64,000 nucleotides of DNA. Origin: Trichomonas vaginalis G3. Lineage: Eukaryota > Parabasalia > Trichomonadida > Trichomonadidae. The position numbers were made by a program, and so were the translations under genes. Below are positions 29,928 through 39,367 of this stretch, piece after piece. The DNA is taken from positions 15,372,205 through 15,436,204 of the forward strand of contig NC_067206.1 in the NCBI RefSeq assembly GCF_026262505.1. Direction: 5' to 3'. Under the pieces are notes generated by a model. The model ran no database searches, was not told the origin of the DNA, and was given only the letters and a program-made list of their open reading frames with translations. Numbering within the stretch: position 1 is the stretch's first letter; each line of letters begins with the position of its first letter.

Positions 29928-30401
29928 ATGAAACACATGCAAGATTGCAAGTTCTTTTCATACAATGCTCTCGCTACTGCCATCAAGAATGAGTTCAATA
30001 ATGCTTCAAACGTTAATGTTATCTTTAACAAGAAGTTTGTGAAAGAATCTAAGTTTGGTCAGTATGTCAGACCATTAGCTATCGTCATTGACCGCAAACG
30101 TTATACTTCACAAGAGTTAGCAGTAGTTTTGAAACAAAAGGGTTTCTTCGTGAATGTCAAAGATACTCATTATACTGTTATAAAGAACTCCAACATTGAC
30201 TTCTTCAGTATTGCTATGAATCTTTCCGAACAGAAAGAATATAAGAAGGGTGAAACATCTGTGAAATATTATCCTTCATCTCTGAAGACAATAACGAACA
30301 AAGATGTTATACAAAAGTTCTTACCAAAGGTTGAAGAAGCTTCAATTGACATTGACGAAGGAAGTGAAATGGTTGAAGAAATTGACCCTGAAGCTATTTA
30401 A
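29928..30401 (+). CDS. Conserved Polinton protein of unknown function
   Basis: 157 residues from MKHMQDCKFFSYNALATAIK. An alpha/beta pattern with AIVIDRKRYTSQELAVVLKQ in the middle (looks like a small winged-helix or TOPRIM-like alternation, not assigned) and an acidic end (IDIDEGSEMVEEIDPEAI). It is divergent from the polymerase gene with a T-rich 90-base spacer. The B homologue (56490-56960) is broken. It stands beside replication genes, so a replication accessory role is possible. Confidence 0.55.
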   Translation: MKHMQDCKFFSYNALATAIKNEFNNASNVNVIFNKKFVKESKFGQYVRPLAIVIDRKRYTSQELAVVLKQKGFFVNVKDTHYTVIKNSNIDFFSIAMNLSEQKEYKKGETSVKYYPSSLKTITNKDVIQKFLPKVEEASIDIDEGSEMVEEIDPEAI

Positions 30402-30505
30402 CCAAAAATATATTTTTGGTGAAGAGGTGAGAATCTCACCTGTTTTTCACCTCATTCTCTCTTCGTTAATGTTGTCGTGACTTCTTCGTTAATGTTGTCG
30501 TGACT

Positions 30506-31333
30506 TCATTCTTCCTCTTTGAAGTTATCGAAATATTCTGTTATTTTTTCCTTCAGTAATGTTAAGTCTTCTTTGAAGGTAAGTATTGTGCAACCTTTGA
30601 TGTCATAGTGTGTTTGAGGAAGAGTATTTTTGACAATTTCCTTTATTTGCTCATTCGGTGTCATTGAAATCGGTAAGTTTTCACGATAGAACCAGTTTCT
30701 GTCAGATTTGTAAATCTTAGCAAGGTCATAAAAGCTTTTGTTGTTTCTTCTGACTAAATGCAACATAACCATATCTCTGTCTTCTTCATTTTCCATCTCT
30801 TCAGCGTAAATCATATACTTATAACTCTTTTCCTTTCCTTTTGGTACTGAACGTGGTATTCTTTTCTGTATGCTTTTGTCTTTGGATTCAATGACTTCAT
30901 CTTTTGCTTGAAGTTTCTTTTCCATCTGTTCGCGTTCTGCTTTATATAGTTCATCTAACATCATGAAAATATAACAAGCATAACGAGGTGAAGCCCACAT
31001 TGCTACAGCATTTACTAAAAGTCTATGAACATAATAACCTTTCAAACCAGGTGCCAAATTCTTGCGATTTTCGTACGGAATCTCTTCCCTCGGTTTTCCG
31101 AGGGAAGCAATCATATGAGGAAATTCTTCTAAAAGTTCTTTTGCCTGTTGGTTTTCAAACCAATGATATGCTTGCTTTGTAGAACGAAGAGCGTTCATTA
31201 TACTTTGCATTTGGTACATGTCATCTTTGACAGAACGAATGAGTCTCAATTGTTTGTTATACTGTATGTATTCGTATTCTTCATTTATGACTTCATGAAC
31301 GATAGCAGTTGTTGTGTTCTCTAATGTTGACAT
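30506..31333 (-). CDS. KilA-N domain protein with charged C-terminal domain
   Basis: 275 residues. LAPGLKGYYVHRLLVNAVAM and WASPRYACYIFMMLDELY match the later part of KilA-N DNA-binding domains of large DNA viruses. A coiled-coil linker (EREQMEKKLQAKDEV) leads to a C-terminal domain (residues about 165-260) similar in layout to those of poxvirus- and nudivirus-type KilA-N/Bro proteins. It is preceded by the Polinton promoter-like T-rich segment and GTATGTAAAGAC. B carries a broken counterpart at 57250-58076. Probably a DNA-binding regulator. Confidence 0.7.
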   Translation of the reverse strand: MSTLENTTTAIVHEVINEEYEYIQYNKQLRLIRSVKDDMYQMQSIMNALRSTKQAYHWFENQQAKELLEEFPHMIASLGKPREEIPYENRKNLAPGLKGYYVHRLLVNAVAMWASPRYACYIFMMLDELYKAEREQMEKKLQAKDEVIESKDKSIQKRIPRSVPKGKEKSYKYMIYAEEMENEEDRDMVMLHLVRRNNKSFYDLAKIYKSDRNWFYRENLPISMTPNEQIKEIVKNTLPQTHYDIKGCTILTFKEDLTLLKEKITEYFDNFKEEE

Positions 31334-31390
31334 ATCTGTCTTTACATACAGGATAAAAAAATAAATAAAATAAAAACTAACTTTATTTTT
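31334..31390 (-). promoter_or_regulatory. Polinton promoter-like element
   Basis: On the minus strand: AAAGTTAGTTTTTATTTT, T-rich spacer, CCTGTATGTAAAGACAG, then the start codon within a few bases. The same arrangement precedes the genes starting at 34054, 58076, 58776 and (forward) 32327. Confidence 0.55.
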
Positions 31391-31440
31391 TTTGAGATAA
31401 ACACTATTTCTTCACAACATTAAATTTTATCCTGTATGAA

Positions 31441-31815
31441 ATGACTTTAAAAAGATTATTGACTGACTTCGAATACTATCTCATTGACGCACTGACAGAC
31501 CCTCAAAACTGTGTTGAAAGTTCTTTAAGCTTTAAGATTGAAGGTACGACGCATTTTGTCTTCACTTACGTATTGAAAGAATATGACCGTTATCATAACG
31601 AAGTGAATCAAACACTAATAAAATTTGTAGATAAAAAATTGGTTAACAATGAATATTTTAAACGTGAAGACCCAAACACTGCTGGAGATGATGAAGAATA
31701 CAGACAAGTTATTGAAAAAAATAACGCAAGATTAGATGCAATAGAAAAGAAGTTTAATGAATGTCTTACAAACACGTATGAATATCTTATGCAGTGGGAA
31801 GCCAGATGGAAATAA
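31441..31815 (+). CDS. Small Polinton A protein of unknown function
   Basis: 124 residues, MTLKRLLTDFEYYLIDALTD at the start, helical with a conserved-looking aromatic end (TYEYLMQWEARWK). No counterpart was seen in the visible part of B. It shares the T-rich divergent spacer with the KilA-N gene at 30506-31333. No motif recognised. Confidence 0.5.
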   Translation: MTLKRLLTDFEYYLIDALTDPQNCVESSLSFKIEGTTHFVFTYVLKEYDRYHNEVNQTLIKFVDKKLVNNEYFKREDPNTAGDDEEYRQVIEKNNARLDAIEKKFNECLTNTYEYLMQWEARWK

Positions 31816-31853
31816 ATTTACGTCAAATATGCAATTTATAAAATCTTATGTCG

Positions 31854-31930
31854 ACAGGCTACGTAGCACAGTGGTCTAAGGTGGTGTTATGGAGGGGTCA
31901 GAGTCTGTGGTTCGAACCGCGACAGCGCCG
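31854..31930 (+). tRNA. tRNA-like sequence with box A and box B
   Basis: TAGCACAGTGG (31864-31874) fits the RNA polymerase III A box, and GGTTCGAACCG (31910-31920) fits the B box at a normal spacing. The 3' segment CAGCGCC suggests an acceptor strand, but the 5' partner GGCTACG pairs poorly and the anticodon and T stems do not close well. It may be a tRNA pseudogene or a tRNA-derived promoter carried by the Polinton. No anticodon is assigned. Confidence 0.35.
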
Positions 31931-31995
31931 TATTTTCTTATTTTCTTTATTTGTCTTGTTTGTCGTGAATAAAAAGTGTCATAAAAGTGCTCTAT

Positions 31996-32057
31996 CTTCC
32001 ACGGGAATAAATAAAAAATTTACTTTATTTCTTCTTTATTTCTTGTTCCCGTGGAAG
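31996..32057. terminator. Hairpin with CTTCCACGGGAA arms
   Basis: A 12-bp perfect stem (31996-32007 with 32046-32057) around an AT-rich loop, downstream of the tRNA-like sequence. It could end transcription; no direct evidence. Confidence 0.45.
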
Positions 32058-32220
32058 AAGGGTTTTGCTGTTTTTTCTCAGCCAAAATCAATGATTTTTT
32101 TCATTTTTGGAATCCTTAGCGAATGAGGAATCTTTTCTCTCGTGGAAGCTTTAACCTAAAATATAATTTAGGTGAAGAGGTGAGATGTCACCTGTTTTCT
32201 CACCTAATTTCTCACCCTCA

Positions 32221-32248
32221 GTCGCTAGCGGCGAGACCAAAGGGTCTT
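32221..32248. repeat. GC double hairpin 4
   Basis: GTCGCTAGCGGC then AGACC-AAAG-GGTCT, intergenic, between a GGTGA palindrome and the cassette gene. Confidence 0.65.
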
Positions 32249-32282
32249 GAATTTTCATGAATTTCCTTAAGATAGAAAAATA

Positions 32283-32326
32283 ACGTTAGTTTTATTTTTA
32301 TTTATTTTTATTTTGTATGTAAAGAT
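32283..32326 (+). promoter_or_regulatory. Polinton promoter-like element
   Basis: ACGTTAGTTTTATTTTTA, T-rich spacer, TTTTGTATGTAAAGAT, then ATG at 32327. Same layout as the other Polinton promoter-like sites. Confidence 0.55.
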
Positions 32327-33248
32327 ATGATTTCAACAATCGGCACAACAACAATTCAAGCCGCGAACGGCGGGACTCTGTCCACAACAACTTCACCAAA
32401 CTCGTTAGTCATGAATCCAACATCTATGTTAGTAGAGATGAAAAACTTCATTCCTTCTTCATATACTTTTCGAAACAAAAATCCAGAAGATAAAGCAAGA
32501 ACTTTTAACAAGTAATTTAGACTGTAGTGCGAAAGATGAAACAAATGAACAGTATCTTTATGAAATGCAGGACATTATGACCATTTACCTAAACTACCTG
32601 AAATTCAGCATCAAAAACTAACTATTCCTGAATTCGATGAAATAGAAGTGAAACCAACTGACTCAGTAGAAATAAAGAAGTTCATTCGAAAGGTAAACTA
32701 TGAGTTTCTAGGATTTCATTGCAACCATAAGGTTATGGACAAAGATTGCGACATGGTATATAAGAATGTTTCTGACATATATAAATCCGGGGAGTTTAAG
32801 ACCTACGATAACTTTGTTTCGTTAGTTGCTGAATGTGTATGGCAGATAAGAGATAAAGATAGAAGAGGTAAAATATGGAACGAACAGATAAGACCAACTG
32901 CTTTTGAGTTAAAGAAAACCATTGACGCCTTAGTTGTTTTTAGCAGGTAAGGTTTCAGAATATAACGCAAAAATGAATCCGCAATGTTCTAAATGTAAAG
33001 CAGCAATTAGGAAATATAACTACTCCGTCAAAGAGATAGAAAGAATGCGAAACGACTATGCAGACTTAAAGAAAGAAGCAGAAAAGCCAGCAGAAGATAA
33101 AATGAACATGTTAGAATTTCTGAACAAAAACTATCCAACAGCAGAAGATTTCCTTCTATCTGACGTCAAGAAGAAATATAAAGAGACTTTCGGTATTGTT
33201 AAATTTTGACATACTGACAGAAGAAATAGAAGCTACGAAATTGTTTAG
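32327..33248 (+). pseudogene. Cassette gene of Polinton A (MISTIG protein), broken
   Basis: Corresponds to the whole 305-residue protein at 58944-59861 in B. It begins MISTIGTTTIQAANGGTL; the AANGGTLST part is encoded by a GC double hairpin (32360-32383). Later it contains CSKCKAAIRKYNYS, with two Cys in a zinc-ribbon-like CxxC, and a charged helical end. Function unknown. The A copy is broken, with about three breaks. It sits between inverted GGTGA palindromes and is inverted relative to B. Confidence 0.65.
32360..32383. repeat. GC double hairpin 5
   Basis: GCCGCGAACGGC then GGGACTCTGTCC, inside the cassette gene; present in B at 59805-59828 with one base changed in a stem. Confidence 0.8.
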
Positions 33249-33383
33249 GATTTCAAATATACATCGTACAATTCATGTAAAACGCTTGTGAAAAACTGGG
33301 GTGAGAAAAAGGTGAGAAAACGGGTGACATCTCACCTCTTCACCTAAACATTATTTTTATTGAATTCAATAAAAATAAATGGT

Positions 33384-34054
33384 TCATTTACTCACAATAT
33401 TTTTTGTACAAAACGACCCCAAACTTTTAACTTCTTTTCTGCAGCTTCAAATGCTATCTTAGCGAGTTCATATTCTCTAAATTCTCTCTTTAAATCTTCT
33501 TGTTCCCATTGGTCTAGTTCGTATGGAGAATCTCTATAACCATAATATATCTCACGTTCATGTTCTAATTGTTTTTCCCACATTTTTTCCAACTTCTTCT
33601 TCGAACAAAGGTTTAGCATTCTCCACTGTATCTTCGAGTTCTTCTTCATCTAACTTCTCATGAACTTTCTTGTCTATGGAGTCCATAATATCTTTGACAT
33701 AAAATGCATACTTTACAGAGCACCATTCAGCAACAAAATGAACGAGGTCAGCATGTATGTAAATACCTTTGAATTCATTCATAACGCCCTTAGTAAGCTC
33801 ATAAAATGCTTGTTTGAGGTCGAGCCACTTTTGGCTCCACCGTATTCGTTCATCCAAAACTCAAGAATTTCCTGCATTTTAGTACTATTGAGAAATCTGT
33901 TTAAATGGTTTAACCTTCCCGCTTCTCTTGCCATCTTTGTTGCATTAATGTAACCATCCTTGTCTCTACGTAAGACTTCAATACCGTTATAAGTGCCTTT
34001 TGTGAATGTTTCACCATTAGATTTGTTAGTGAATGTTTTTGCTTCGACTGACAT
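33384..34054 (-). pseudogene. KilA-N protein of Polinton A, broken
   Basis: Starts MSVEAKTFTNKSNGETF. RRDKDGYINATKMAREAGR is the KilA-N hallmark (NATKM), followed by HLNRFLNSTKMQEILEF and YIHADLVHFVAEWCSVKYAF, the rest of the domain. A charged helical tail follows. KilA-N domains bind DNA in poxviruses, phages and large DNA viruses. The gene is bounded on both sides by GGTGA palindromes. Broken, about two breaks. In B the equivalent slot holds a different KilA-N-like gene with an added nuclease-like domain (58165-58776). Confidence 0.75.
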
Positions 34055-34112
34055 TATTGTCTTTACATACAAAATAAAAAAATAAATAAAAATAAAATTA
34101 GCGTTATTTTTT
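34055..34112 (-). promoter_or_regulatory. Polinton promoter-like element
   Basis: Minus strand: ACGCTAATTTTATTTTTA, T-rich spacer, TTTTGTATGTAAAGACAA, start codon at 34054. Confidence 0.55.
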
Positions 34113-34224
34113 ATTTCATAAGGAAATTCACGAAAATTCATGAGGTGAAAAAAGAGGTGAGAAAACGGGTGACATCTCACCTCTTCACCTATAATATATT
34201 TTGTCTGATTTACATCCAACGAAA

Positions 34225-35318
34225 AAGTTTAGAAGAATTTTCTTATTCTTTCTGGCATGTTTTTATCTTTCCAGTACTCCCGCTCTAATGGTCCCAGATG
34301 AGTTGGTTTTAGATTCTCTCAAGTTCTTAGATGGTATAACATCTTCAACGCCTCCTTTCATATCTTACTTTATAAGTGTCATCGTTTATGTTGTAGTCAA
34401 GTATTTCAATAACCACTCCTCGCTTTGCTTCGTCAATGGTTTCAGCAAGTTTGCCATTACTACTTTCGAACTAATTTATGTCGAGGATAAAATGCTATGG
34501 AGTCGTCAGCAGCTTTTATAAGATATCCATTACCTTGCGTAGAGTCTACGATATAATAATTTCGACTTAACCTTAAACGTTTCTTTGTCAACGGCTTGTC
34601 GTCAAGAACTACACGAACTTTTGTACCAGGAATGAGGGTAAATTGTGTTGAATTTCTGATATTTTTGTGTTTGACTTAGTTTCTTTTGTATATACTTTTC
34701 TTCTTGTTGTTGTGTCATTGAATTTGGTGTATGTCCTGTTGTAGAATGCGTTGAGGAATTGTAAACTTCGATGAAATGTTTCATTGTTTCTTCGGTAAAG
34801 TCTCGCTCTTGATTTAAATCTCTGAGAGTCCTTATGAAGCGGTTAATGATACCGAGTATGTTATGGTTATGGTCTTCAGTAGTGTAGTGAGTTATGTTAT
34901 GCTTAATGAGAAATTCTGTGATTTCATTGCTGAGGTATGCACCGTCTTGGTCTGATGTTAAAATACTTGGGCTATGTTCTGCTACAAACTTTTGTAAAAC
35001 TCTTAACACTTCATGAGTTCCTTTATTTCTCATTATATACGCAAAAGCTTTGCGAGTGTTAACATTAATGAAGATGAGGAATGGTTTATGTCCTCCTTTT
35101 CTGCTTTGAATGAGAGTGTCAAATTGGTATGCGTCAGGAGTGTTGGAGTAAATTGGTAAAAAGTAGTCGTAAGGATTTATTTTTGTTTGATGTACAACAT
35201 TTTTGTCAAAGAACCTTTTCACTTCAGCTCTGTTAGTAAATCCCGAACTCTTTGCAGCTTCATTGAATTTCTTAAAAGACCTCCATGGATGTTGTTCGAA
35301 TACTTCTTTCAAGCTCAT
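34225..35318 (-). pseudogene. Polinton A integrase (rve/DDE with chromo-like end), broken
   Basis: Starts MSLKEVFEQHPWRSFKKFNE and matches the 361-residue integrase of B (60171-61256). An N-terminal helix-turn-helix-like part is followed by YQFDTLIQSRKGGHKPFL (first Asp) and ILTSDQDGAYLSNEI (second Asp), an rve core. The C-terminal third is SH3/chromo-like in B. The enzyme would insert the element with a short target duplication. The A copy is broken, about two breaks. Confidence 0.85.
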
Positions 35319-35358
35319 TTATGTAAAGTTAAAGATTTTATTCTAGGCTCAAGCGCGT

Positions 35359-38343
35359 TCATTGAACTCTATACCATGCGAATACAGTCACAAATGGTGG
35401 CATATAATCTGCACCCGAGCCTGTTGGATTTGTTGTGAAAGTATGTGAATGATTTCCTGCGGTTCCACAGAAAATACCTGCGCTTGAATCTACTGGGTCA
35501 CTTGAAATATCATATCTATGCATTCCCTGTCTATCCGAACCTGCTGCAAGATTTGTATAACCTCTTTTTGTTATTGAATGTGAATGACTACCTGTTGTGT
35601 TTGTAGTTCCTGTATGAGTGTGCGGTGGAAGGTTTGCTTCAGTAATTTTCTTCGAACCTCCTGTTTGCTTTGAATATCTAGCACAGTATAAGAATTTATC
35701 TACAATCTGTTCCCACGTACCGAAACCCAGAACTGTTGCTGGATTTGTTGAGTTCATTGACGTATAAATAGAACCTATAGGATATAATGTTTGAAGTATT
35801 TCTGTCTTTAATGTTTGAAGCTCTGTTTTGTCTGCTTTCTTGTCATATAAATCTTGAGCAGTGAATTTAATATTATGTTCATCCTTCATGACATAAACAT
35901 CTTTACATCTAATGTTTTTCATCGTCGTTATGTCGTCATCCGATGTTAAACCTTGTGGAAAGTTAGGAGGTTTACAATATAATGCATCCCCACCAGTTCC
36001 TTCAACCGTTCCTTCAATACTTTCTATACCAACAGTTGTGAAGAAATCATGTGTATGAGTCTTATTTGCTTTCTTATCTAACATTGCTGGTAGTTCATGT
36101 GTTTCAAAGTTTCTGACATGACCTTCGATATTCATACATTTGTTATTTAAGGAGTTTAGTGTATCTTTTACGCTTGTACTTGGATTCTCTAAAGGTGCAC
36201 TTGAACCAAGGGTATAGTTCAATATTATGTCGTCTGCTCTAACAGTAGTGAAGGATTTATGTGTATGGTTCTTGTCGGCTTTACTGTCTAAAGAAGTTTG
36301 AAGTTCATTTATATCGGAGATGTTGTGTTTATGAGATTTCAAAACTTTGTTCATTGCTTCGAGTTCAACTTTGTCAGCTTTACTTTTAATAGCATCTTCA
36401 AACGTTATTTTTGACTTAACTCTCAAAGTAAATCTTGGTTCAACTAATACACCGTTAACATTGAAAGTAGAGGCATAAATTTCACCGGTATAACCAAATG
36501 CTTCTTGTGCTTTACCTGTGTCATAATGTACAGTACAGCTTATGTCATAACCTTTAGCACGAATGTATTTATATCTTCTTTCATTAACATCTTCAGTGCT
36601 TATTTGTTCATTCTGTGTTAAATATCCATGGTAGTCCGTTATAATCTGTTCGTCTGAACTTATATAATGAACATGGTTTTTGTCTGCTTTTTCGGCTAAT
36701 TTCTCATTAACATCATTCACTTCTAATTCAACTCTTCCGCCAGAACTCTTATTATCATTAATCTTTTTCATTAATTCGGTAATTACGTCATAAAGACTAT
36801 ATTCTGTTTTCGGTTTTGTAAATAATGAGTCAAAATTTCTTTTCATCATTACATCGCTGACATTAATGATATCACCAATTCCTTTTTCATTTATTCTCTT
36901 CATTAATTCTGCAATAATGACGAATATATAATCTGTTAATTTATTCTCTTCATCGAGGGTTATAGAATGATTTGAAATCGAATCATTAACTCCTCTAAAT
37001 AAATCAATAACTTCAGGATACACGTTTTTAATGTCTCGAATAACCCGACCAGTATCCTCGCCACTATGTGGCTCTGAGCCCGTTGGGCTCTGTTGTTCAT
37101 GTTCTTCGTTCCCGTCGTTACGTGGTTTTATATCTCTAACCATCATCAACGCAGCCATAACCGGAGGGTTTGTTGCTACCTGTTCGAAAATCCGTCCGTT
37201 ATGTATGGTATATCTAAATAATTTCTTTGTGTTTGTTAAAACATTTGAAACAAGTCTTTTAAAACCATCTACAAAATTTCCTGTTTCACCTAATGTTCTT
37301 GCAGCATTTACAAGCTCACCCATTCCCGCTTTTGACCCCAAAAACGTCCATATTGCATTTATTTCACTCTGTATAGTTGTCCATTCAGCGAAACTAACAC
37401 CCGCATTCGCTAAGCTGAAAATGAAACTCAGTGGATCGAACTTAATTCCACCTTCTTTTTCAATTTCAACGAACTCACTAACATGAGATTTTAAATATTC
37501 TTTCGTTAAAATTGTTTTCCCCGATGTTATGTCATTAACGAAACTATCACCGTCAAAAGTTAACGAATTCAATTTCGTCGTTGATGCTTTTATTTCATAC
37601 ACCGCTTTATCAATAGTTTTTGGCTCACCTTCTTTAGAAGCATATGAAACATTAATGAATGAATTATATGTATTCGTGAATGAGTTAAAATCAATGATTT
37701 TCATTAATGACGCCTTTAATGATTCATTAACTGTTGAATCCCTTAAAACAATTACTGAACTGTCGTTAATGAAAGGTACCCTGCAAACCGTCGAGTTTGG
37801 ATCAAATGCTGTAGTTGGTGCAGGAATATTAATGATATAAGTCATTAAATCATTAAGTGACGTAAATAATGTTGTCGTTTTTGATTTAATTTCTTTAGCA
37901 TCTGTTATATACGGTAATTTTATTTCTGTAGTTTCTGAATTAAAGATATTCGCTAAAATGTTTTGTAAACTGTTTTGAACAGCAGTATAAACCGTTGAAT
38001 TCGGAACTCTTACGATTTCACCGTCCTTAATAAAAGGCATTGCACATGGTGTAGTGCTTGGGTCAAATCTTTCGGGATTATAATTCAACATATATTCTAA
38101 TGCTTCATATACAGACTTATATACTGTTGTGTCGTTCTTCATGACAACTTCACCATTTACAATGAATGGCATTGTACATGGAGTTAAAATAGGGTCAAAC
38201 TTTTCATAGTCTTTCCATGTTATGTATTTCTCGGTATTTCCATCAGAAATAACAATATATTTGTCAGTAAGTGTGAGAGAGTATTGACCAAAATATAAAC
38301 GTTTAGCTCTGTCAGTTTCATACGCATATGCAGCAATAGTCAT
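35359..38343 (-). CDS. Large tail-fibre-like protein of Polinton A
   Basis: 994 residues. Three N-terminal repeats of the type ITWKDYEKFDPILTPCTMPF / FDPSTTPCAMPFIKDGEIV (residues about 45-230). A helical middle follows. Then comes a chain of short repeats ending in KADKNHTHYIS-, KADKTHTHDFF- or KSHKHNISDI-type motifs (about 550-850), typical of trimeric fibre shafts. The C-terminal tip is a phage-collar-like domain: PIGSIYTSMNSTNP, GTWEQIVDKFLYCA, LPPHTHTGTTNTTGSHSH, ending YMPPFVTVFAWYRVQ. These are features of phage receptor-binding fibres. A GC double hairpin (37060-37090) encodes part of residues about 415-425. The frame is whole and is the longest in the window. Confidence 0.75.
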   Translation of the reverse strand: MTIAAYAYETDRAKRLYFGQYSLTLTDKYIVISDGNTEKYITWKDYEKFDPILTPCTMPFIVNGEVVMKNDTTVYKSVYEALEYMLNYNPERFDPSTTPCAMPFIKDGEIVRVPNSTVYTAVQNSLQNILANIFNSETTEIKLPYITDAKEIKSKTTTLFTSLNDLMTYIINIPAPTTAFDPNSTVCRVPFINDSSVIVLRDSTVNESLKASLMKIIDFNSFTNTYNSFINVSYASKEGEPKTIDKAVYEIKASTTKLNSLTFDGDSFVNDITSGKTILTKEYLKSHVSEFVEIEKEGGIKFDPLSFIFSLANAGVSFAEWTTIQSEINAIWTFLGSKAGMGELVNAARTLGETGNFVDGFKRLVSNVLTNTKKLFRYTIHNGRIFEQVATNPPVMAALMMVRDIKPRNDGNEEHEQQSPTGSEPHSGEDTGRVIRDIKNVYPEVIDLFRGVNDSISNHSITLDEENKLTDYIFVIIAELMKRINEKGIGDIINVSDVMMKRNFDSLFTKPKTEYSLYDVITELMKKINDNKSSGGRVELEVNDVNEKLAEKADKNHVHYISSDEQIITDYHGYLTQNEQISTEDVNERRYKYIRAKGYDISCTVHYDTGKAQEAFGYTGEIYASTFNVNGVLVEPRFTLRVKSKITFEDAIKSKADKVELEAMNKVLKSHKHNISDINELQTSLDSKADKNHTHKSFTTVRADDIILNYTLGSSAPLENPSTSVKDTLNSLNNKCMNIEGHVRNFETHELPAMLDKKANKTHTHDFFTTVGIESIEGTVEGTGGDALYCKPPNFPQGLTSDDDITTMKNIRCKDVYVMKDEHNIKFTAQDLYDKKADKTELQTLKTEILQTLYPIGSIYTSMNSTNPATVLGFGTWEQIVDKFLYCARYSKQTGGSKKITEANLPPHTHTGTTNTTGSHSHSITKRGYTNLAAGSDRQGMHRYDISSDPVDSSAGIFCGTAGNHSHTFTTNPTGSGADYMPPFVTVFAWYRVQ
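37060..37090. repeat. GC double hairpin 6
   Basis: GCCACTATGTGGC then GAGCCCGTTGGGCTC, inside the fibre gene of A; not present in the corresponding part of B. Confidence 0.8.
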
Positions 38344-38360
38344 ATTTTAATGAGAATAAA

Positions 38361-39137
38361 ATGTTGTTCTATTTGCAAAGTACAGACCCAAACGAATACG
38401 GGACAGTAAAGCTACAAACAAACTTAGGTCTTCAGAATGAAGCGCTTGCTTTCAGAGTTGTTGACTTCAATACTATCGCTTCATTCGTTATAACAGATGA
38501 AACAGATTTCATGGAGATTGAAATAGATGGAAAGAAGCATGAAATAAGATTTCACAATAATGTAGAATATAAGATGGAAACATTAGCTGGAGTGTTAAAT
38601 GCGCTCATAAATACTACAATAAACAAGGATAACGAAGAAAACTTAATGAATGTTAAACTTATTGCAGGAGTTTTGAAGTTCAGTTATGCGAAGGAGTTTA
38701 AGATAACACGAATGAGTCATAGAGTTCAATTGCTTCTGGGAGCATACCATATGACATTTCCTTTGAAAAGTATTGACAAAACGATTGAGATGAAATCTGT
38801 TCCATACGTATGTTATGGCAATTGTTTATACATTGAGTCAAAAATAGCTAATGTCACAGGTATTTCAGGAGTTAATAGTAAAGGTTCAGTAGAATATAAG
38901 TCTTTCTGTTATGCAGTCAATTCAATGTTCATTCCAAACGTTCCTGTCATAGCAACTCATTTAGGTAAATGGATTCGCATTAGTCCTCATAATTTGAAAG
39001 ACATGCAATTCAGACTTGTTGACTTTCAAGGCGAGCCTGTAGAACTGAAGGCACCAGTGCGAATGACTGTTGAAGTTGACTTTTTAGAAAATATTAAATG
39101 CAACAGCTTACAAGAGAACTCAGAGATAAAAATATAA
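38361..39137 (+). CDS. Beta-rich Polinton protein, possible minor capsid/spike
   Basis: 258 residues from MLFYLQSTDPNEYGTVKL, divergent from the fibre gene with 17 bases between them. Alternating hydrophobic pattern throughout; YVCYGNCLYIESKIANVTG resembles the CLYIEAQLLN end of minor capsid protein 1. Position between fibre and penton-like genes suggests a virion component. The next gene starts inside its last 40 bases (39098), so the two are translationally close. Not assigned to a named family. Confidence 0.5.
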   Translation: MLFYLQSTDPNEYGTVKLQTNLGLQNEALAFRVVDFNTIASFVITDETDFMEIEIDGKKHEIRFHNNVEYKMETLAGVLNALINTTINKDNEENLMNVKLIAGVLKFSYAKEFKITRMSHRVQLLLGAYHMTFPLKSIDKTIEMKSVPYVCYGNCLYIESKIANVTGISGVNSKGSVEYKSFCYAVNSMFIPNVPVIATHLGKWIRISPHNLKDMQFRLVDFQGEPVELKAPVRMTVEVDFLENIKCNSLQENSEIKI

Positions 39138-39367
39138 AGTATGAATGTTATGTATTAGGTCATGAACTTTGGTTGTTGCTGTTTGATGAAACAAATGAGT
39201 TAGTTATGTCAGTCAAGAGAACAGAAAAAGGCGTCAAAGGCGCCGAGCGCAAAGCGCTATATTGTGTTAGTGAAAACTGCACCAAGTCAATAAGATTAGG
39301 TTTGCATTATGAAGATGAGTTCGATACTGTTGAAGAAGTTTTGGATAGATATTACAAATTGCTTTAA
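39098..39367 (+). CDS. Small Polinton A protein
   Basis: 89 residues from MQQLTRELRDKNIKYECYV. It overlaps the previous gene by 40 bases in another frame. The GVKGAERKALYC segment is encoded by a GC-rich double hairpin (39230-39258), so part of the protein may be an acquired insert. It converges with the next gene at 39364. No family recognised. Confidence 0.5.
   Translation: MQQLTRELRDKNIKYECYVLGHELWLLLFDETNELVMSVKRTEKGVKGAERKALYCVSENCTKSIRLGLHYEDEFDTVEEVLDRYYKLL
39230..39258. repeat. GC double hairpin 7
   Basis: GGCG-TCAAAGG-CGCC then AGCGC-AAA-GCGCT, inside the small gene at 39098-39367. Confidence 0.7.

Larger units (their letters stand above)
32171..34190. repeat. Cassette bordered by inverted GGTGA palindromes
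   Basis: Palindrome clusters built on GGTGAAGAGGTGAGAT and its inverse lie at 32171-32218, 33299-33346 and 34143-34190. The outer two also carry inverted copies of AAGGAAATTCATGAAAATTC (32254-32280 and about 34121-34142). Between them are the cassette gene (32327-33248) and a KilA-N gene (33384-34054). In Polinton B the cassette gene lies in the opposite direction relative to polymerase and integrase (58944-59861), again between such palindromes (58847-58903, 60034-60070). Confidence 0.7.

Noticed and set aside
31848-32126. 92-codon forward frame
   Set aside because: Overlaps the tRNA-like sequence and a hairpin; no homologue in B.
37031-37486. 151-codon forward frame
   Set aside because: Antisense shadow of the large fibre gene.
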